From assembly GCF_039634365.2 (NCBI RefSeq), contig NZ_CP155079.2, positions 3,720,001 through 3,784,000 on the forward strand: DNA of 64,000 nt, in the 5' to 3' direction. Origin of the DNA: Mucilaginibacter sp. PAMB04168. Its GTDB lineage: Bacteria; Bacteroidota; Bacteroidia; Sphingobacteriales; Sphingobacteriaceae. The notes beneath the pieces were generated by a model. That model made no database searches. It was not told the DNA's origin and worked only from the letters and a program-made list of their open reading frames with translations. Positions 1 to 8,290 of the stretch are shown piece after piece. Position 1 is the first letter of the stretch, and each line of letters opens with the position of its first letter. The translations under genes and the position numbers were made by a program.

Positions 1-81
1 GGCGTAGCTGCCGTTAAACCGGGAGACCACCTTGAAGGTTACCTGGAAGGGCAAAAACTACTCGATTTTCACGTTAAATAA
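1..81 (+). CDS. C-terminal end of a probable fumarylacetoacetate hydrolase (FAH) family protein (5' truncated by window)
   Basis: Frame 1 is open from the first base to a TAA at 79-81 and encodes 26 residues that include GVAAVKPGDHLEGYLEG. FAH-family hydrolases/isomerases typically end with a TGTPxGVG..V..GD.LEG.LEG motif followed by a short hydrophobic beta strand, and this tail fits that pattern. The catalytic part lies outside the window, so the assignment rests on a short stretch. The stop lies 4 bases before the ATG of the M23 peptidase gene, so the two are probably co-transcribed. Confidence 0.5.
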   Translation, partial: GVAAVKPGDHLEGYLEGQKLLDFHVK

Positions 82-85
82 GCTG

Positions 86-1798
86 ATGCTAAAAAATATT
101 ATTTGTTTGCTGGGAGGCATAGCTATGTTCACATGTAGCCATGCGCAAGATATTGTAAAAAGTAAAACTTACCCCGTGGGTGCGTTTCAGTACCCGCTCG
201 ATTTACCGCCAAGTACGGCTGGCTCCTTTGGTGAGTTGCGTGCCAATCACTTTCATTCTGGGCTCGATTTCAGGACCAACCGCCGAATAGGCTACCCTGT
301 TCATGCTGCCATGTATGGTTACGTGTCGCGTTTGCGTGTGCAACTAGGCGGCTTTGGCAATGCGGTTTACTTAACTCACCCTAACGGCTATACAACGGTT
401 TACGGCCATCTCGATCACCTGACACCCGAACTGGCCAAGGCCGTGCGTCAGTACCAGTATGAGCACCAAACTTATGAGGCCGATTTCAGGCTGCAGCCAT
501 TTCAATTCCCGGTTACTAAAGGGCAGCTTATTGCCATATCGGGCAATACCGGCGCTTCAGGCGGGCCACACCTGCATTTTGAAATACGCGATTCGTTAAC
601 CGAAGAAACTGTTAACCCTCAACTGTTTGGCTTAACCATCCCTGATAATATTCCGCCAGCAATTAACAGCATCACTTTATATCATCTTAATGGCCACCCT
701 TTTAGCGAAAACACCTTGCGCCAGTATTATGACGTATCAGGTGCTGGCGGCAACTACCGCTTAACCAAACCGCAAACCCTGTTTTTAAGTGGCGATATAG
801 GCTTCGGTATAACCGCTTACGATCAGAACAGCTCATCGGTTAACCGCAATGGCTTTTACTCACTACAACTAAAGGTTGATGGCCGTACAGTGTATACGTT
901 CGCAGTTGAACGTTTTGCATTTGACCAAACACATGCTATTAACGGCTATATCGACTATCCGCAATACATCAAAGCCAGGCGCTGGATACAAAAATGTTTT
1001 GTGCCGCCGGGCAGCCATATCTCACTTTATCCGCAGTCAGAAGACCGGGGCGTTGTCAGCTTCCGCGACACTTTGCTGCACGATGTGGAATATGTGGTTA
1101 AGGATATAGCCGGCAATACTTCTACCCTGAAGCTTAAAGTACAATCCAGCATTGCTAAGGACAGGCCGGTGGTTAATTACACCGGTACCCGCTTCCGGTA
1201 CGATCAGCGTAACGAGTTTAACAGCGGCCCGCTTAAAGTGGTAGTTTCTCCCGGTAATTTATATGATGATGTGGATTTTCAGTACAGTCTGCTACCGCAA
1301 AAGCCGGGCACATACTCGGCCACGCACCGTGTACACAACCGGCTCACCCCTATTCATCTTAACTATGACTTATGGATAAAGCCAGATGCCAGCATTGGCA
1401 GCCTGGCTAATAAAGCAGTAATCGTAAACGCCATGGGCGGCTCAGTGGGCGGCATTTACCAGGATGGCTATGTTAAAGCTAAACCAGCTTCATTTGGCGA
1501 CTTTTATATACGGATTGATACCGTTGCACCGATAATAACCCCAATTAACATTCGCAATGGCAGTAACCTGGCCGGTGTACGCAGTATTGCCTTGCGCACA
1601 AGCGACAACCTCTCTGGCGTAAAAACCGTGGTAGGCAAGATTGACGGTAAATGGATTTTGCTGGAACAGGATTATAAAACCCGTGTTTTTAGATATACCT
1701 TTGACGAAAGCATTACGGCGGGTAAACATACTTTTGAGGTAACCGTTACCGACCAAAAAGATAATGTATCGCAGTATGCGGCAGCATTCAACCGATAA
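86..1798 (+). CDS. Secreted M23 family metallopeptidase (LytM/lysostaphin type)
   Basis: 570-residue exported protein. From the ATG at 86 it begins with a signal peptide (LKNIICLLGGIAMFT, cleavage near SHAQ). The M23 domain follows at about residues 45-175, with zinc motif HFHSGLD (His57, Asp61) and the terminal HLHF motif (His162, His164). Family members cut peptide cross-links in peptidoglycan or act as septal hydrolase regulators. The remaining 390 residues are beta-rich and uncharacterised, probably Ig-like modules. A TTG start at 32 is possible in frame but would overlap the upstream gene and bury the signal peptide, so 86 is preferred. It probably shares a transcript with bcp downstream (15 bases). 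Confidence 0.85.
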   Translation: MLKNIICLLGGIAMFTCSHAQDIVKSKTYPVGAFQYPLDLPPSTAGSFGELRANHFHSGLDFRTNRRIGYPVHAAMYGYVSRLRVQLGGFGNAVYLTHPNGYTTVYGHLDHLTPELAKAVRQYQYEHQTYEADFRLQPFQFPVTKGQLIAISGNTGASGGPHLHFEIRDSLTEETVNPQLFGLTIPDNIPPAINSITLYHLNGHPFSENTLRQYYDVSGAGGNYRLTKPQTLFLSGDIGFGITAYDQNSSSVNRNGFYSLQLKVDGRTVYTFAVERFAFDQTHAINGYIDYPQYIKARRWIQKCFVPPGSHISLYPQSEDRGVVSFRDTLLHDVEYVVKDIAGNTSTLKLKVQSSIAKDRPVVNYTGTRFRYDQRNEFNSGPLKVVVSPGNLYDDVDFQYSLLPQKPGTYSATHRVHNRLTPIHLNYDLWIKPDASIGSLANKAVIVNAMGGSVGGIYQDGYVKAKPASFGDFYIRIDTVAPIITPINIRNGSNLAGVRSIALRTSDNLSGVKTVVGKIDGKWILLEQDYKTRVFRYTFDESITAGKHTFEVTVTDQKDNVSQYAAAFNR

Positions 1799-1813
1799 GT
1801 AACCTATATTTAT

Positions 1814-2278
1814 ATGGCAACATTAAACGAAGGCGATAAAGCACCTGATTTTACCGCTAAAGACCAGAACGGCAAAACCGTATCATTAGCCGACTATAAG
1901 GACAAAACCGTAGTACTCTATTTTTATCCTAAAGATGATACCCCGGGTTGTACGGCCGAAGCCTGCGATTTTAGGGACAATTACCAGTTCCTTTCAACAC
2001 AAGGTTATGAAGTTATCGGCGTTAGCACCGATGACGAAAAATCGCACAAAAAGTTTGAGACCAAGTATAACCTGCCGTTTACGCTTATTGCCGACGCCGA
2101 CCAGCAAATTGTAAACAGTTATGGCGTTTGGGTTGAAAAGAACATGTATGGCAAAAAGTATATGGGTACCCAGCGTACCACTTTTATCATCAACCCTGAG
2201 GGGGTTATAAGCCATATCATTAGTAAAGTAGACACCAAGAATTCATCGCAGCAAATACTGGATTTGCTCAAGGCATAA
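1814..2278 (+). CDS. bcp: Thioredoxin-dependent thiol peroxidase (Bcp/PrxQ peroxiredoxin)
   Basis: 154 residues covering a complete AhpC/TSA fold. The motif YPKDDTPGCTAEACDF carries the peroxidatic Cys46 and a resolving Cys51 five residues later, the hallmark of the Bcp/PrxQ subgroup. It reduces hydrogen and organic peroxides in the cytoplasm with electrons from thioredoxin; a thioredoxin gene lies at 12072. Length and motifs match the family well. It follows the M23 peptidase by 15 bases and likely shares its transcript. Confidence 0.93.
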   Translation: MATLNEGDKAPDFTAKDQNGKTVSLADYKDKTVVLYFYPKDDTPGCTAEACDFRDNYQFLSTQGYEVIGVSTDDEKSHKKFETKYNLPFTLIADADQQIVNSYGVWVEKNMYGKKYMGTQRTTFIINPEGVISHIISKVDTKNSSQQILDLLKA

Positions 2279-2379
2279 GGCTATTTTAAAAACATTTAAT
2301 ATCTTTAATTCTGTTATAGTAAAAACAGTTTTGTATTAAACCTATTACAATTCCATACATCCAATAGAAAGAACAATAG

Positions 2380-2934
2380 ATGTCAGCATCCGTTAGCGAT
2401 ACCGAGATACTCAGCAAGTTTCAGGACGAAAAAACCCGGAACGAAGCTTTTAACTTACTGCTGAGCAAGTACCAGCAGAAAATATACTGGCACGTGCGCC
2501 GTATGGTAATTGACCATGACGACGCCGATGACCTGGTGCAGGACGTGTTTATTAAAATATGGAAGAACCTGCCCGGCTTTAGGAGCGATGCCCAGCTTTA
2601 CACCTGGATGTATCGTATTGCCACGAATGAGTGCATTACGTTCTTAAATAAAAAGAAACAGAAAAATAATATACCGCTGGATGATGTATCTTATGAGCTG
2701 GCCGAATCATTAGCCGACTCAACTTACTTAAGCGGCGACAAAGTACAGTTAAAGCTGCAACAGGCTTTACTTACCCTGCCCGACAAACAGCGGTTAGTGT
2801 TTAATATGAAGTATTACGATGATATGAAGTACGAGGAAATGTCTGAAGTATTGGGAACCAGTGTGGGTGCGCTAAAAGCATCGTTCCACCTGGCAGTGAA
2901 AAAGATTGAGGCGCATTTACTATCACACGATTAA
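2380..2934 (+). CDS. RNA polymerase sigma-70 family (ECF) sigma factor
   Basis: 184 residues. Region 2 is at about 20-90, with the core-binding/-10 helix DDADDLVQDVFIKIWKNL. Region 4 is a C-terminal helix-turn-helix at about 130-180 (KYEEMSEVLGTSVGALKASF). There is no region 1 or 3, as expected for an ECF sigma factor. The next gene, a single-pass membrane protein with cytoplasmic repeats, and the one after it, a Spy-like exported protein, are in the same direction with small gaps. That arrangement resembles a sigma/anti-sigma/effector unit, although the anti-sigma role of the neighbour is not shown by a recognised domain. Confidence 0.9.
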   Translation: MSASVSDTEILSKFQDEKTRNEAFNLLLSKYQQKIYWHVRRMVIDHDDADDLVQDVFIKIWKNLPGFRSDAQLYTWMYRIATNECITFLNKKKQKNNIPLDDVSYELAESLADSTYLSGDKVQLKLQQALLTLPDKQRLVFNMKYYDDMKYEEMSEVLGTSVGALKASFHLAVKKIEAHLLSHD

Positions 2935-2985
2935 TTTTCATTTTTACATTAAACCTTATTGTTTTATTTTCATCAAACGTAGGAT

Positions 2986-3924
2986 ATGGAAATCGATATA
3001 GAACATAAAGACTGGCATGAGGATGACTCATGGCGCCAAAAGTTACCAACAGGTAACCCTTTTAGCGTGCCTGCCGGATACTTTGATGACTTGAGCGAGC
3101 AGATTATATCGGGTGTACATTTAGAAGAAATTAAGCAAGCCGACGCTTTAGGAGGTTTTACCTTACCTGGAAACTATTTTACTGAATTAAGCACCAACAT
3201 ACAAAGCCGCATTGCCATTGAAGAAGCAATGGCTGCAGAAGGCGAGAGTTTCGCGGTTCCGGAGAATTATTTTAATGAGCTGAGCAGCAATATACAAAGT
3301 CGTATTGCTTTGGAAGAAGCGGTGGGTGAAACCGCAGAAAGCTTCACCGTACCGCAAGGCTATTTTGACGAGCTGAGCAGCAACATACAAAGCCGCATAG
3401 CTATTGAAGAAGCTCTGGCGGGTCAGACTGAAGAGTTTGCCGTTCCTGAAGGATACTTCGAAAGTTTAAGCAGTAATATACAAAGCCGCATAGCTATTGA
3501 GGAAACTGTAAGCGCTGACAGCAATGCTTATGCTGTGCCCGATGGTTACTTTAATCAGTTACAGCAAAGCATTTTAAGCCAAACAGCCCAAAAGCCGGAA
3601 ACCAAAGTGGTTCAAATGCCATCAAGAGGCAATGTTGTAAGAAAACTGGTTTCAACAGCGGCATTTAAGTATGCATCTGCTGCATGTTTTGCTATCATTG
3701 TAGGATTGGCTGTTTACATGAAACAGGCCTCATTACCATCGGCAGCTCAAAACCATACATTTATGCATGAGCAATTACAAGATGTATCAACCGATGTATT
3801 GGAGAACTACCTGGAAAATCAGGCAGATGCCACCCAAACAGAACGCACCGTTATAGCTGACGGTTCGCAGCTTGATGACGACGCACTAAGAGCCGCTATT
3901 CAGGATTATGTTGACGCCCAATAA
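2986..3924 (+). CDS. Single-pass membrane protein with six tandem 31-residue repeats, candidate anti-sigma partner
   Basis: 312 residues with no family I can name. Six tandem units start at residues 26, 58, 89, 120, 151 and 182 (spacing 32,31,31,31,31), each shaped F-x-VP-x-x-YF-x-x-LS-x-x-IQSRI-x-x-EE. They are followed by a basic patch and one transmembrane helix at about 227-246 (YASAACFAIIVGLAVYM). About 65 acidic residues then form a C-terminal extracytoplasmic tail. With no N-terminal signal and a positive flank before the helix, the repeats should be cytoplasmic. It lies 51 bases after the ECF sigma gene, so a sigma-binding role is a reasonable inference. Sphingobacterial relatives known to me carry fewer such units; this is from memory, not a search. 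Confidence 0.8.
   Translation: MEIDIEHKDWHEDDSWRQKLPTGNPFSVPAGYFDDLSEQIISGVHLEEIKQADALGGFTLPGNYFTELSTNIQSRIAIEEAMAAEGESFAVPENYFNELSSNIQSRIALEEAVGETAESFTVPQGYFDELSSNIQSRIAIEEALAGQTEEFAVPEGYFESLSSNIQSRIAIEETVSADSNAYAVPDGYFNQLQQSILSQTAQKPETKVVQMPSRGNVVRKLVSTAAFKYASAACFAIIVGLAVYMKQASLPSAAQNHTFMHEQLQDVSTDVLENYLENQADATQTERTVIADGSQLDDDALRAAIQDYVDAQ
3061..3624 (+). repeat. In-frame 93-bp tandem repeat array (about six units)
   Basis: Unit starts lie at about 3061, 3157, 3250, 3343, 3436 and 3529, so the DNA period is 93 bp in all but the first. Units 2-5 are most alike, sharing words such as AGCAGCAATATACAAAG. The reading frame is kept throughout, and the degenerate third positions indicate selection at protein level after duplication. 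Confidence 0.85.
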
Positions 3925-3935
3925 AAAATTTTGAA

Positions 3936-4385
3936 ATGAACAACTTTGTTAAATATATAATACTTACCCTGCTTATTGTTGCCGGAGCTAAGGCTTATAG
4001 CCAGCCCCCGGCTTCGTTCAGGAACAGTAAGGGTAATTTTTCTCCTTATAAGAAGATCGAAACTGCCAGGGAGAACTACATTGATAGGCAGCTGGACCTA
4101 TCTGACGATGAATCGGCTAAATTTTGGCCGCTTTATCGGCAGTACAGCCAGGAAATAAACAGCGTGCGTAAGCTGAAACGTCAAAACATGCTGAATAACC
4201 GATCAAAGGACCAAATTGATAAGGATTTGCTTTATGATCAGCAACTGGTTGATATCAAACGTAAGTACACACAGGAGTTTTCAAAGATATTACCGCAGGC
4301 CAAAGTGAATCTTGTCTTCCGGAGCGAAAGCGAGTTTAGAGATGAGCTTATAAAAATTTACCGCGAACGCGGAACACCGGATTGA
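3936..4385 (+). CDS. Exported Spy/CpxP-like periplasmic protein of unknown function
   Basis: 149 residues. An N-terminal signal peptide (YIILTLLIVAGAKAYS) is followed by a helical, charge-rich body with LDLSDDESAKFWPLYRQY. That segment recalls the LTxxQ-type helices of Spy/CpxP-like chaperones (an L-S/T-D-E-x-x-x-F-W-P-x-Y form is common in Bacteroidetes). It starts 11 bases after the repeat membrane protein and is the last gene before a strong terminator, so the sigma factor, membrane protein and this gene are probably one operon for envelope stress. The functional assignment is by fold-like resemblance only. Confidence 0.7.
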   Translation: MNNFVKYIILTLLIVAGAKAYSQPPASFRNSKGNFSPYKKIETARENYIDRQLDLSDDESAKFWPLYRQYSQEINSVRKLKRQNMLNNRSKDQIDKDLLYDQQLVDIKRKYTQEFSKILPQAKVNLVFRSESEFRDELIKIYRERGTPD

Positions 4386-4461
4386 GATTAGTTGATAACG
4401 GCACATGCAAAGTCTGTTTCAATAGTTAGCTATTGCGAGCCGATTATCAAACTACTTAACC

Positions 4462-4510
4462 AAAAATACAAAAGGCCTTACATGGAAAGTGTAAGGCCTT
4501 TTGTATTTTT
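4462..4510 (+). terminator. Strong rho-independent terminator
   Basis: Perfect 21-bp inverted repeat (4462-4482 and 4490-4510) with a 7-base loop. The core stem contains AAGGCCTTACA, with A-rich entry and T-rich exit, so it can act on both strands. It ends the sigma-factor operon and lies immediately before the aminotransferase ATG. Confidence 0.92.
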
Positions 4511-4515
4511 GCCCC

Positions 4516-5706
4516 ATGTTAACCCTCCGCCAGCTGTTTTTAGCAAATAACGCTCAAACCACCGATTTTCCGCTTCTACTGGAATTTGAACGTGCGCAAG
4601 GAGTTTATCTGTACAATGCAGAGGGCAAACCATACCTGGACCTTATATCGGGCATTGGTGTGAGTAACATTGGCCATGGCAATGCGCAGGTTATTGAGGC
4701 TATCAAAAATCAGTTGGATAAATATATGCACCTGATGGTATATGGTGAATACGTACAAACCCCACAGGTACGTTTCGCCGAAAAGCTTACCTCCCTCCTG
4801 CCCGGAAGTTTGCAGTCGGTATATTTTACCAACTCTGGAGCCGAAGCCATTGAGGGCGCCATGAAACTGGCTAAACGCTATACTGGCCGAAACCAGATCA
4901 TTGCCTGCCATTACGCTTACCACGGCAGTACGCAAGGTGCACTGAGCATAATGGGTAACGAGGATTTTAAACAAGCCTACAGGCCCCTACTGCCCGGCAT
5001 ACAATTTATTAATTTCAATAGCCTTAACGATCTGGATCTCATTACCAGTGAGACAGCCTGCGTGGTGATGGAGACCATACAGGGCGAGGCAGGCATACGC
5101 GTACCTGAGGCAGCATACATGCTGGCCCTGCGTAACCGCTGCACCAAAACAGGCACGCTACTGATACTCGATGAAAACCAAACAGCCTTTGGCCGTACCG
5201 GAAAGCTGTTTGCTTTTGAGCATTTTGGCATCGTACCCGACGTTCTGGTGCTTGGCAAGGCCTTGGGCGGCGGAATGCCGCTGGGCGCTTTCATTGCCTC
5301 GAATGAAGTAATGGGAGCCCTGAAAAATAATCCTATTCTGGGGCATATCACCACATTTGGCGGGCACCCGGTGTGCTGTGCATCCGGACTGGCATCTTTA
5401 GAGGTTTTATTAAATGAAAACCTGATTGAACAAGTTGCCGCCAAAGAAGCGCTGTTTAAACAATTACTGGTACACCCTGCCATTAAACAGATACGCGGAA
5501 AAGGGCTGATGCTGGCTGCCGAACTGGACAGCTTTGAACTTAACAAAGCTATCATTGATCATTGTGTTGAGCAGGGCATTATTATCGACTGGTTTTTACA
5601 TTGCAGCAATTCCATGCGCATTGCTCCTCCGCTTATTATCACTTCTGAACAAATTAAAGAAGCCTGTGCTACAATAATTCAGGCCATAAACATATTTGCG
5701 GTATAG
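4516..5706 (+). CDS. Class III PLP-dependent aminotransferase (acetylornithine/4-aminobutyrate aminotransferase-like)
   Basis: 396 residues from ATG 4516; the longer TTG start at 4501 lies inside the terminator arm and is rejected. Features of fold-type I class III transaminases are visible: NSGAEAIEGAMKLAKRYTGR (phosphate-binding), LILDENQTAFGRTG with the PLP-ring Asp219, and the Schiff-base Lys248 in LVLGKALGGGMPLGAF. The family moves an amino group from omega-amino acids (acetylornithine, GABA, lysine) to 2-oxoglutarate. The usual DE(I/V)QTG reads DENQTA here, so substrate cannot be set. It stands alone between a terminator and a 307-base gap, with no arginine-biosynthesis neighbours. Confidence 0.85.
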   Translation: MLTLRQLFLANNAQTTDFPLLLEFERAQGVYLYNAEGKPYLDLISGIGVSNIGHGNAQVIEAIKNQLDKYMHLMVYGEYVQTPQVRFAEKLTSLLPGSLQSVYFTNSGAEAIEGAMKLAKRYTGRNQIIACHYAYHGSTQGALSIMGNEDFKQAYRPLLPGIQFINFNSLNDLDLITSETACVVMETIQGEAGIRVPEAAYMLALRNRCTKTGTLLILDENQTAFGRTGKLFAFEHFGIVPDVLVLGKALGGGMPLGAFIASNEVMGALKNNPILGHITTFGGHPVCCASGLASLEVLLNENLIEQVAAKEALFKQLLVHPAIKQIRGKGLMLAAELDSFELNKAIIDHCVEQGIIIDWFLHCSNSMRIAPPLIITSEQIKEACATIIQAINIFAV

Positions 5707-6013
5707 TTGAGTTTTTTAAATTACGACGTAAGCCAAGGCTTGCTACATTTGGTTATGCGACTGCTTAATTAAACAAACTACATCCGTTTCTTTAATTCAT
5801 ACGGCTTAGTGTACGTAAAACACTAAAATTGGAACATTTTGGTACAATTTGTGCGATATATTGCATGATATTATTCTATACGGGCTATAGCCCTGAATAT
5901 GCAGTATCGATGAGCGGCCATTGCCCTGTTTTATAGTCAAAGTGTATATTACTGCATTACTTTATCTGTTCCAACATAATATTAACGGTTAACACCAGAT
6001 ACTTTTATATAAA
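5707..6013. other. 307-base intergenic region with a 12-bp perfect palindrome
   Basis: No ORF or RNA gene seen. It should hold the promoter of the GT4 operon. A perfect palindrome GGGCTATAGCCC sits at 5882-5893, about 120 bases upstream of the GT4 start, and could be an operator; there is no clear -33/-7 pair next to it. Confidence 0.5.
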
Positions 6014-8290
6014 ATGAAAATAGCGTACATCTCCACCTATCCTCCCCGCGAGTGCGGAATTGCTACATTCAATCAAAACCTGATGCGTGCAATCAGCGCC
6101 AACTTTCCTAACCGCGAATCACTTGTTGACGGCGGTTATGTTGTTGCGGTTAATGATTCGGAAAGTCTGCAGGAATATGAATATCCACAGGAGGTAAAGT
6201 ATGTTATAAGACAGAACCACCAAAAGGATTATATCCGTGCAGCAAATTACATTAACACCAGTACTGCTGATGTTTGTATTATGGAGCATGAGTTTGGTAT
6301 TTACGGCGGCGAAAGCGGTATTTATATACTGCCATTGCTTAATCGTTTAGAAAAACCGCTAATTTCAATCTTACATACCGTATTGCGCGAGCCTAGCTAC
6401 GCACAAAGGATCATCATCCGTGAAATTGCTGAGCAATCGGCCAAAATTATAGTGATGAGTAAACGTGCTGTTGAGTTTTTAACCACTATTTACGATATAC
6501 CGGCCGAAAAAATACAAATTATTGAACACGGTGTGCCTGACCTGGAAGCGCCTATGCTAAATCCGGTTAAAGGGCTTACCGCATTTAAAAACAGAAAAGT
6601 GCTTTTAACCTTCGGTTTAATAAGCCGTAACAAAGGGTTGGAAGTGGTAGTAAAAGCTTTGCCCAAAATTGTGGCTAAGCACCCCGATGTAATGTATGTG
6701 GTGTTAGGAAATACTCACCCGGGCGTTGTAAAGCACTCTGGCGAGGAATACCGCGATTACTTAAAAAGCCTGGCTGCTCAGCTAAAGGTATCAAACCACT
6801 TAAGCTTTATTAACAAGTTTGTGGCCGAGGAAGAACTGATTGACTACCTAACAGCTGCGACTGTTTATGTTACGCCATATCATAACGAGGCGCAAATTAC
6901 CAGCGGTACTTTATCTTACGCTGTAGGTGCGGGCGCTGCTGTGGTATCAACTCCTTACTGGCATGCTACCGAGCTGCTGGCCGATGGCCGCGGCTGCCTG
7001 TTTGATTTTAAAGATGCAGACGCACTTGCCGACACCGTTAACGAGTTACTTGACGATGAAGCCAAATGGAACGAAATAAAACAAAATGCTTACGAATACG
7101 GCCTGCACTTACGTTGGCCGGTAGTTGGCGCCGAATATATCAGAGTTGCACAAGAGGCCAGCAGCCGTCATGATTTTAGAGATAAGATACTGCGTAACAG
7201 TATTGTTGACCCAGAAATTATGCCTGCCTTTAACCTGGCCCACGTATTACGCTTAACTGATGATACCGGTATTGTACAGCATGCTAAATACGGCATACCT
7301 AATTTAAAAGAAGGATACTGCTTAGATGATAACGCACGTGCTTTAATTATGGCACTGATGGCTTATCAGCGTAATAAAAGCCCCGAGGCTTTCAGGTTAT
7401 TGCCAATATACCTCAGCTACATCCATTATATGCAAACCGATGATGGCAACTTCCGTAATTTCCTGAGCTTTGACCGCCGCTATTTGGATGAGGTTGGTTC
7501 AGAGGATTCATTTGGGCGTACTATTTGGGCGCTGGGGCACCTGATTGGTTGCGCAGCACACAATTCATACCGCGAGTTTGCCATGGAGCTTTTTCATCGC
7601 TCATTCCCGCACTTTCAAAAGCTGCAGCACATTAGGGGCATGGCTAACACCATTATTGGGATATGCTTGTACTTAAAGGCTGTGCCTACCGATGAAGGCA
7701 TGATGAATGAGCTCAACAGGCTTACTGCTCCATTAATAGAGGCTTACGAAAAGACTGCTAGCCCGGAGTGGCAATGGTTTGAAGAGGTAATGACTTATGA
7801 CAACGCTATTTTACCGTTAGCACTATTACATTCGTACGAAATAACCAGTAACGAAAAGGTTAAAGAGATAGCCCTTGAATCGATGGCCTTTTTAGATAAG
7901 CTTACTTTATCAAACGGCTATTTAAGCCCTATTGGTAATGATGGCTGGTACTACCGGGGAGGCACCTTCCCTACCTTTGATCAGCAAGCTATTGAGACCA
8001 TGGCTATGGTACTAATGTATTTCCAGGCTTATGAAACCTTACGCAAGCCCGAATACATTGAAAAAATGTTCTTGAGCTACAAATGGTTTCTTGGAGAAAA
8101 TACCTTGCGCGCACCATTGTATGACCATGAAACTAAGGGTTGCTGCGATGGCTTGATGCCTACCGGTATTAACCGTAACCAGGGTGCCGAAAGTACACTT
8201 GCTTATATGATATCGCACCTTACGGTATTAAAAGCTTTTGAACTGGAGTACGAGTATAACAAGTTTGGGCAGAAAGCTGAAGTTTGCTAA
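6014..8290 (+). CDS. GT4 glycosyltransferase fused to a C-terminal helical (toroid-like) domain
   Basis: 758 residues, about twice a normal GT4 enzyme. Residues 1 to ~385 are a GT-B GT4 domain: N-terminal STYPPRECGIATFNQNL, then the donor-binding half with LLTFGLISRNKGLEVVVKAL and SYAVGAGAAVVSTPYWHATE. The classical E-x7-E is modified here. Residues ~400-758 are alpha-helical with LDDNARALIMALMAY and SEDSFGRTIWALGHLIG, resembling (alpha/alpha) toroid glycosidase/lyase folds. The stop abuts the next GT4 ATG with no gap, so translation is probably coupled. Opposite lies a GH130 gene. Likely role: making a cytoplasmic or surface glycan or glycoside; mannosyl transfer is a guess from the GH130 partner. 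Confidence 0.8.
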   Translation: MKIAYISTYPPRECGIATFNQNLMRAISANFPNRESLVDGGYVVAVNDSESLQEYEYPQEVKYVIRQNHQKDYIRAANYINTSTADVCIMEHEFGIYGGESGIYILPLLNRLEKPLISILHTVLREPSYAQRIIIREIAEQSAKIIVMSKRAVEFLTTIYDIPAEKIQIIEHGVPDLEAPMLNPVKGLTAFKNRKVLLTFGLISRNKGLEVVVKALPKIVAKHPDVMYVVLGNTHPGVVKHSGEEYRDYLKSLAAQLKVSNHLSFINKFVAEEELIDYLTAATVYVTPYHNEAQITSGTLSYAVGAGAAVVSTPYWHATELLADGRGCLFDFKDADALADTVNELLDDEAKWNEIKQNAYEYGLHLRWPVVGAEYIRVAQEASSRHDFRDKILRNSIVDPEIMPAFNLAHVLRLTDDTGIVQHAKYGIPNLKEGYCLDDNARALIMALMAYQRNKSPEAFRLLPIYLSYIHYMQTDDGNFRNFLSFDRRYLDEVGSEDSFGRTIWALGHLIGCAAHNSYREFAMELFHRSFPHFQKLQHIRGMANTIIGICLYLKAVPTDEGMMNELNRLTAPLIEAYEKTASPEWQWFEEVMTYDNAILPLALLHSYEITSNEKVKEIALESMAFLDKLTLSNGYLSPIGNDGWYYRGGTFPTFDQQAIETMAMVLMYFQAYETLRKPEYIEKMFLSYKWFLGENTLRAPLYDHETKGCCDGLMPTGINRNQGAESTLAYMISHLTVLKAFELEYEYNKFGQKAEVC

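Noticed and set aside
3061..3624. 93-bp repeats considered as a CRISPR or minisatellite
   Set aside because: No unique spacers; the reading frame and amino-acid motif are conserved, so it is a coding repeat.
4977..5555. 192-codon minus-strand ORF across the aminotransferase
   Set aside because: It lies wholly antisense to a gene with intact PLP motifs, and its residues are Ser/Pro-rich in the way typical of a shadow frame.
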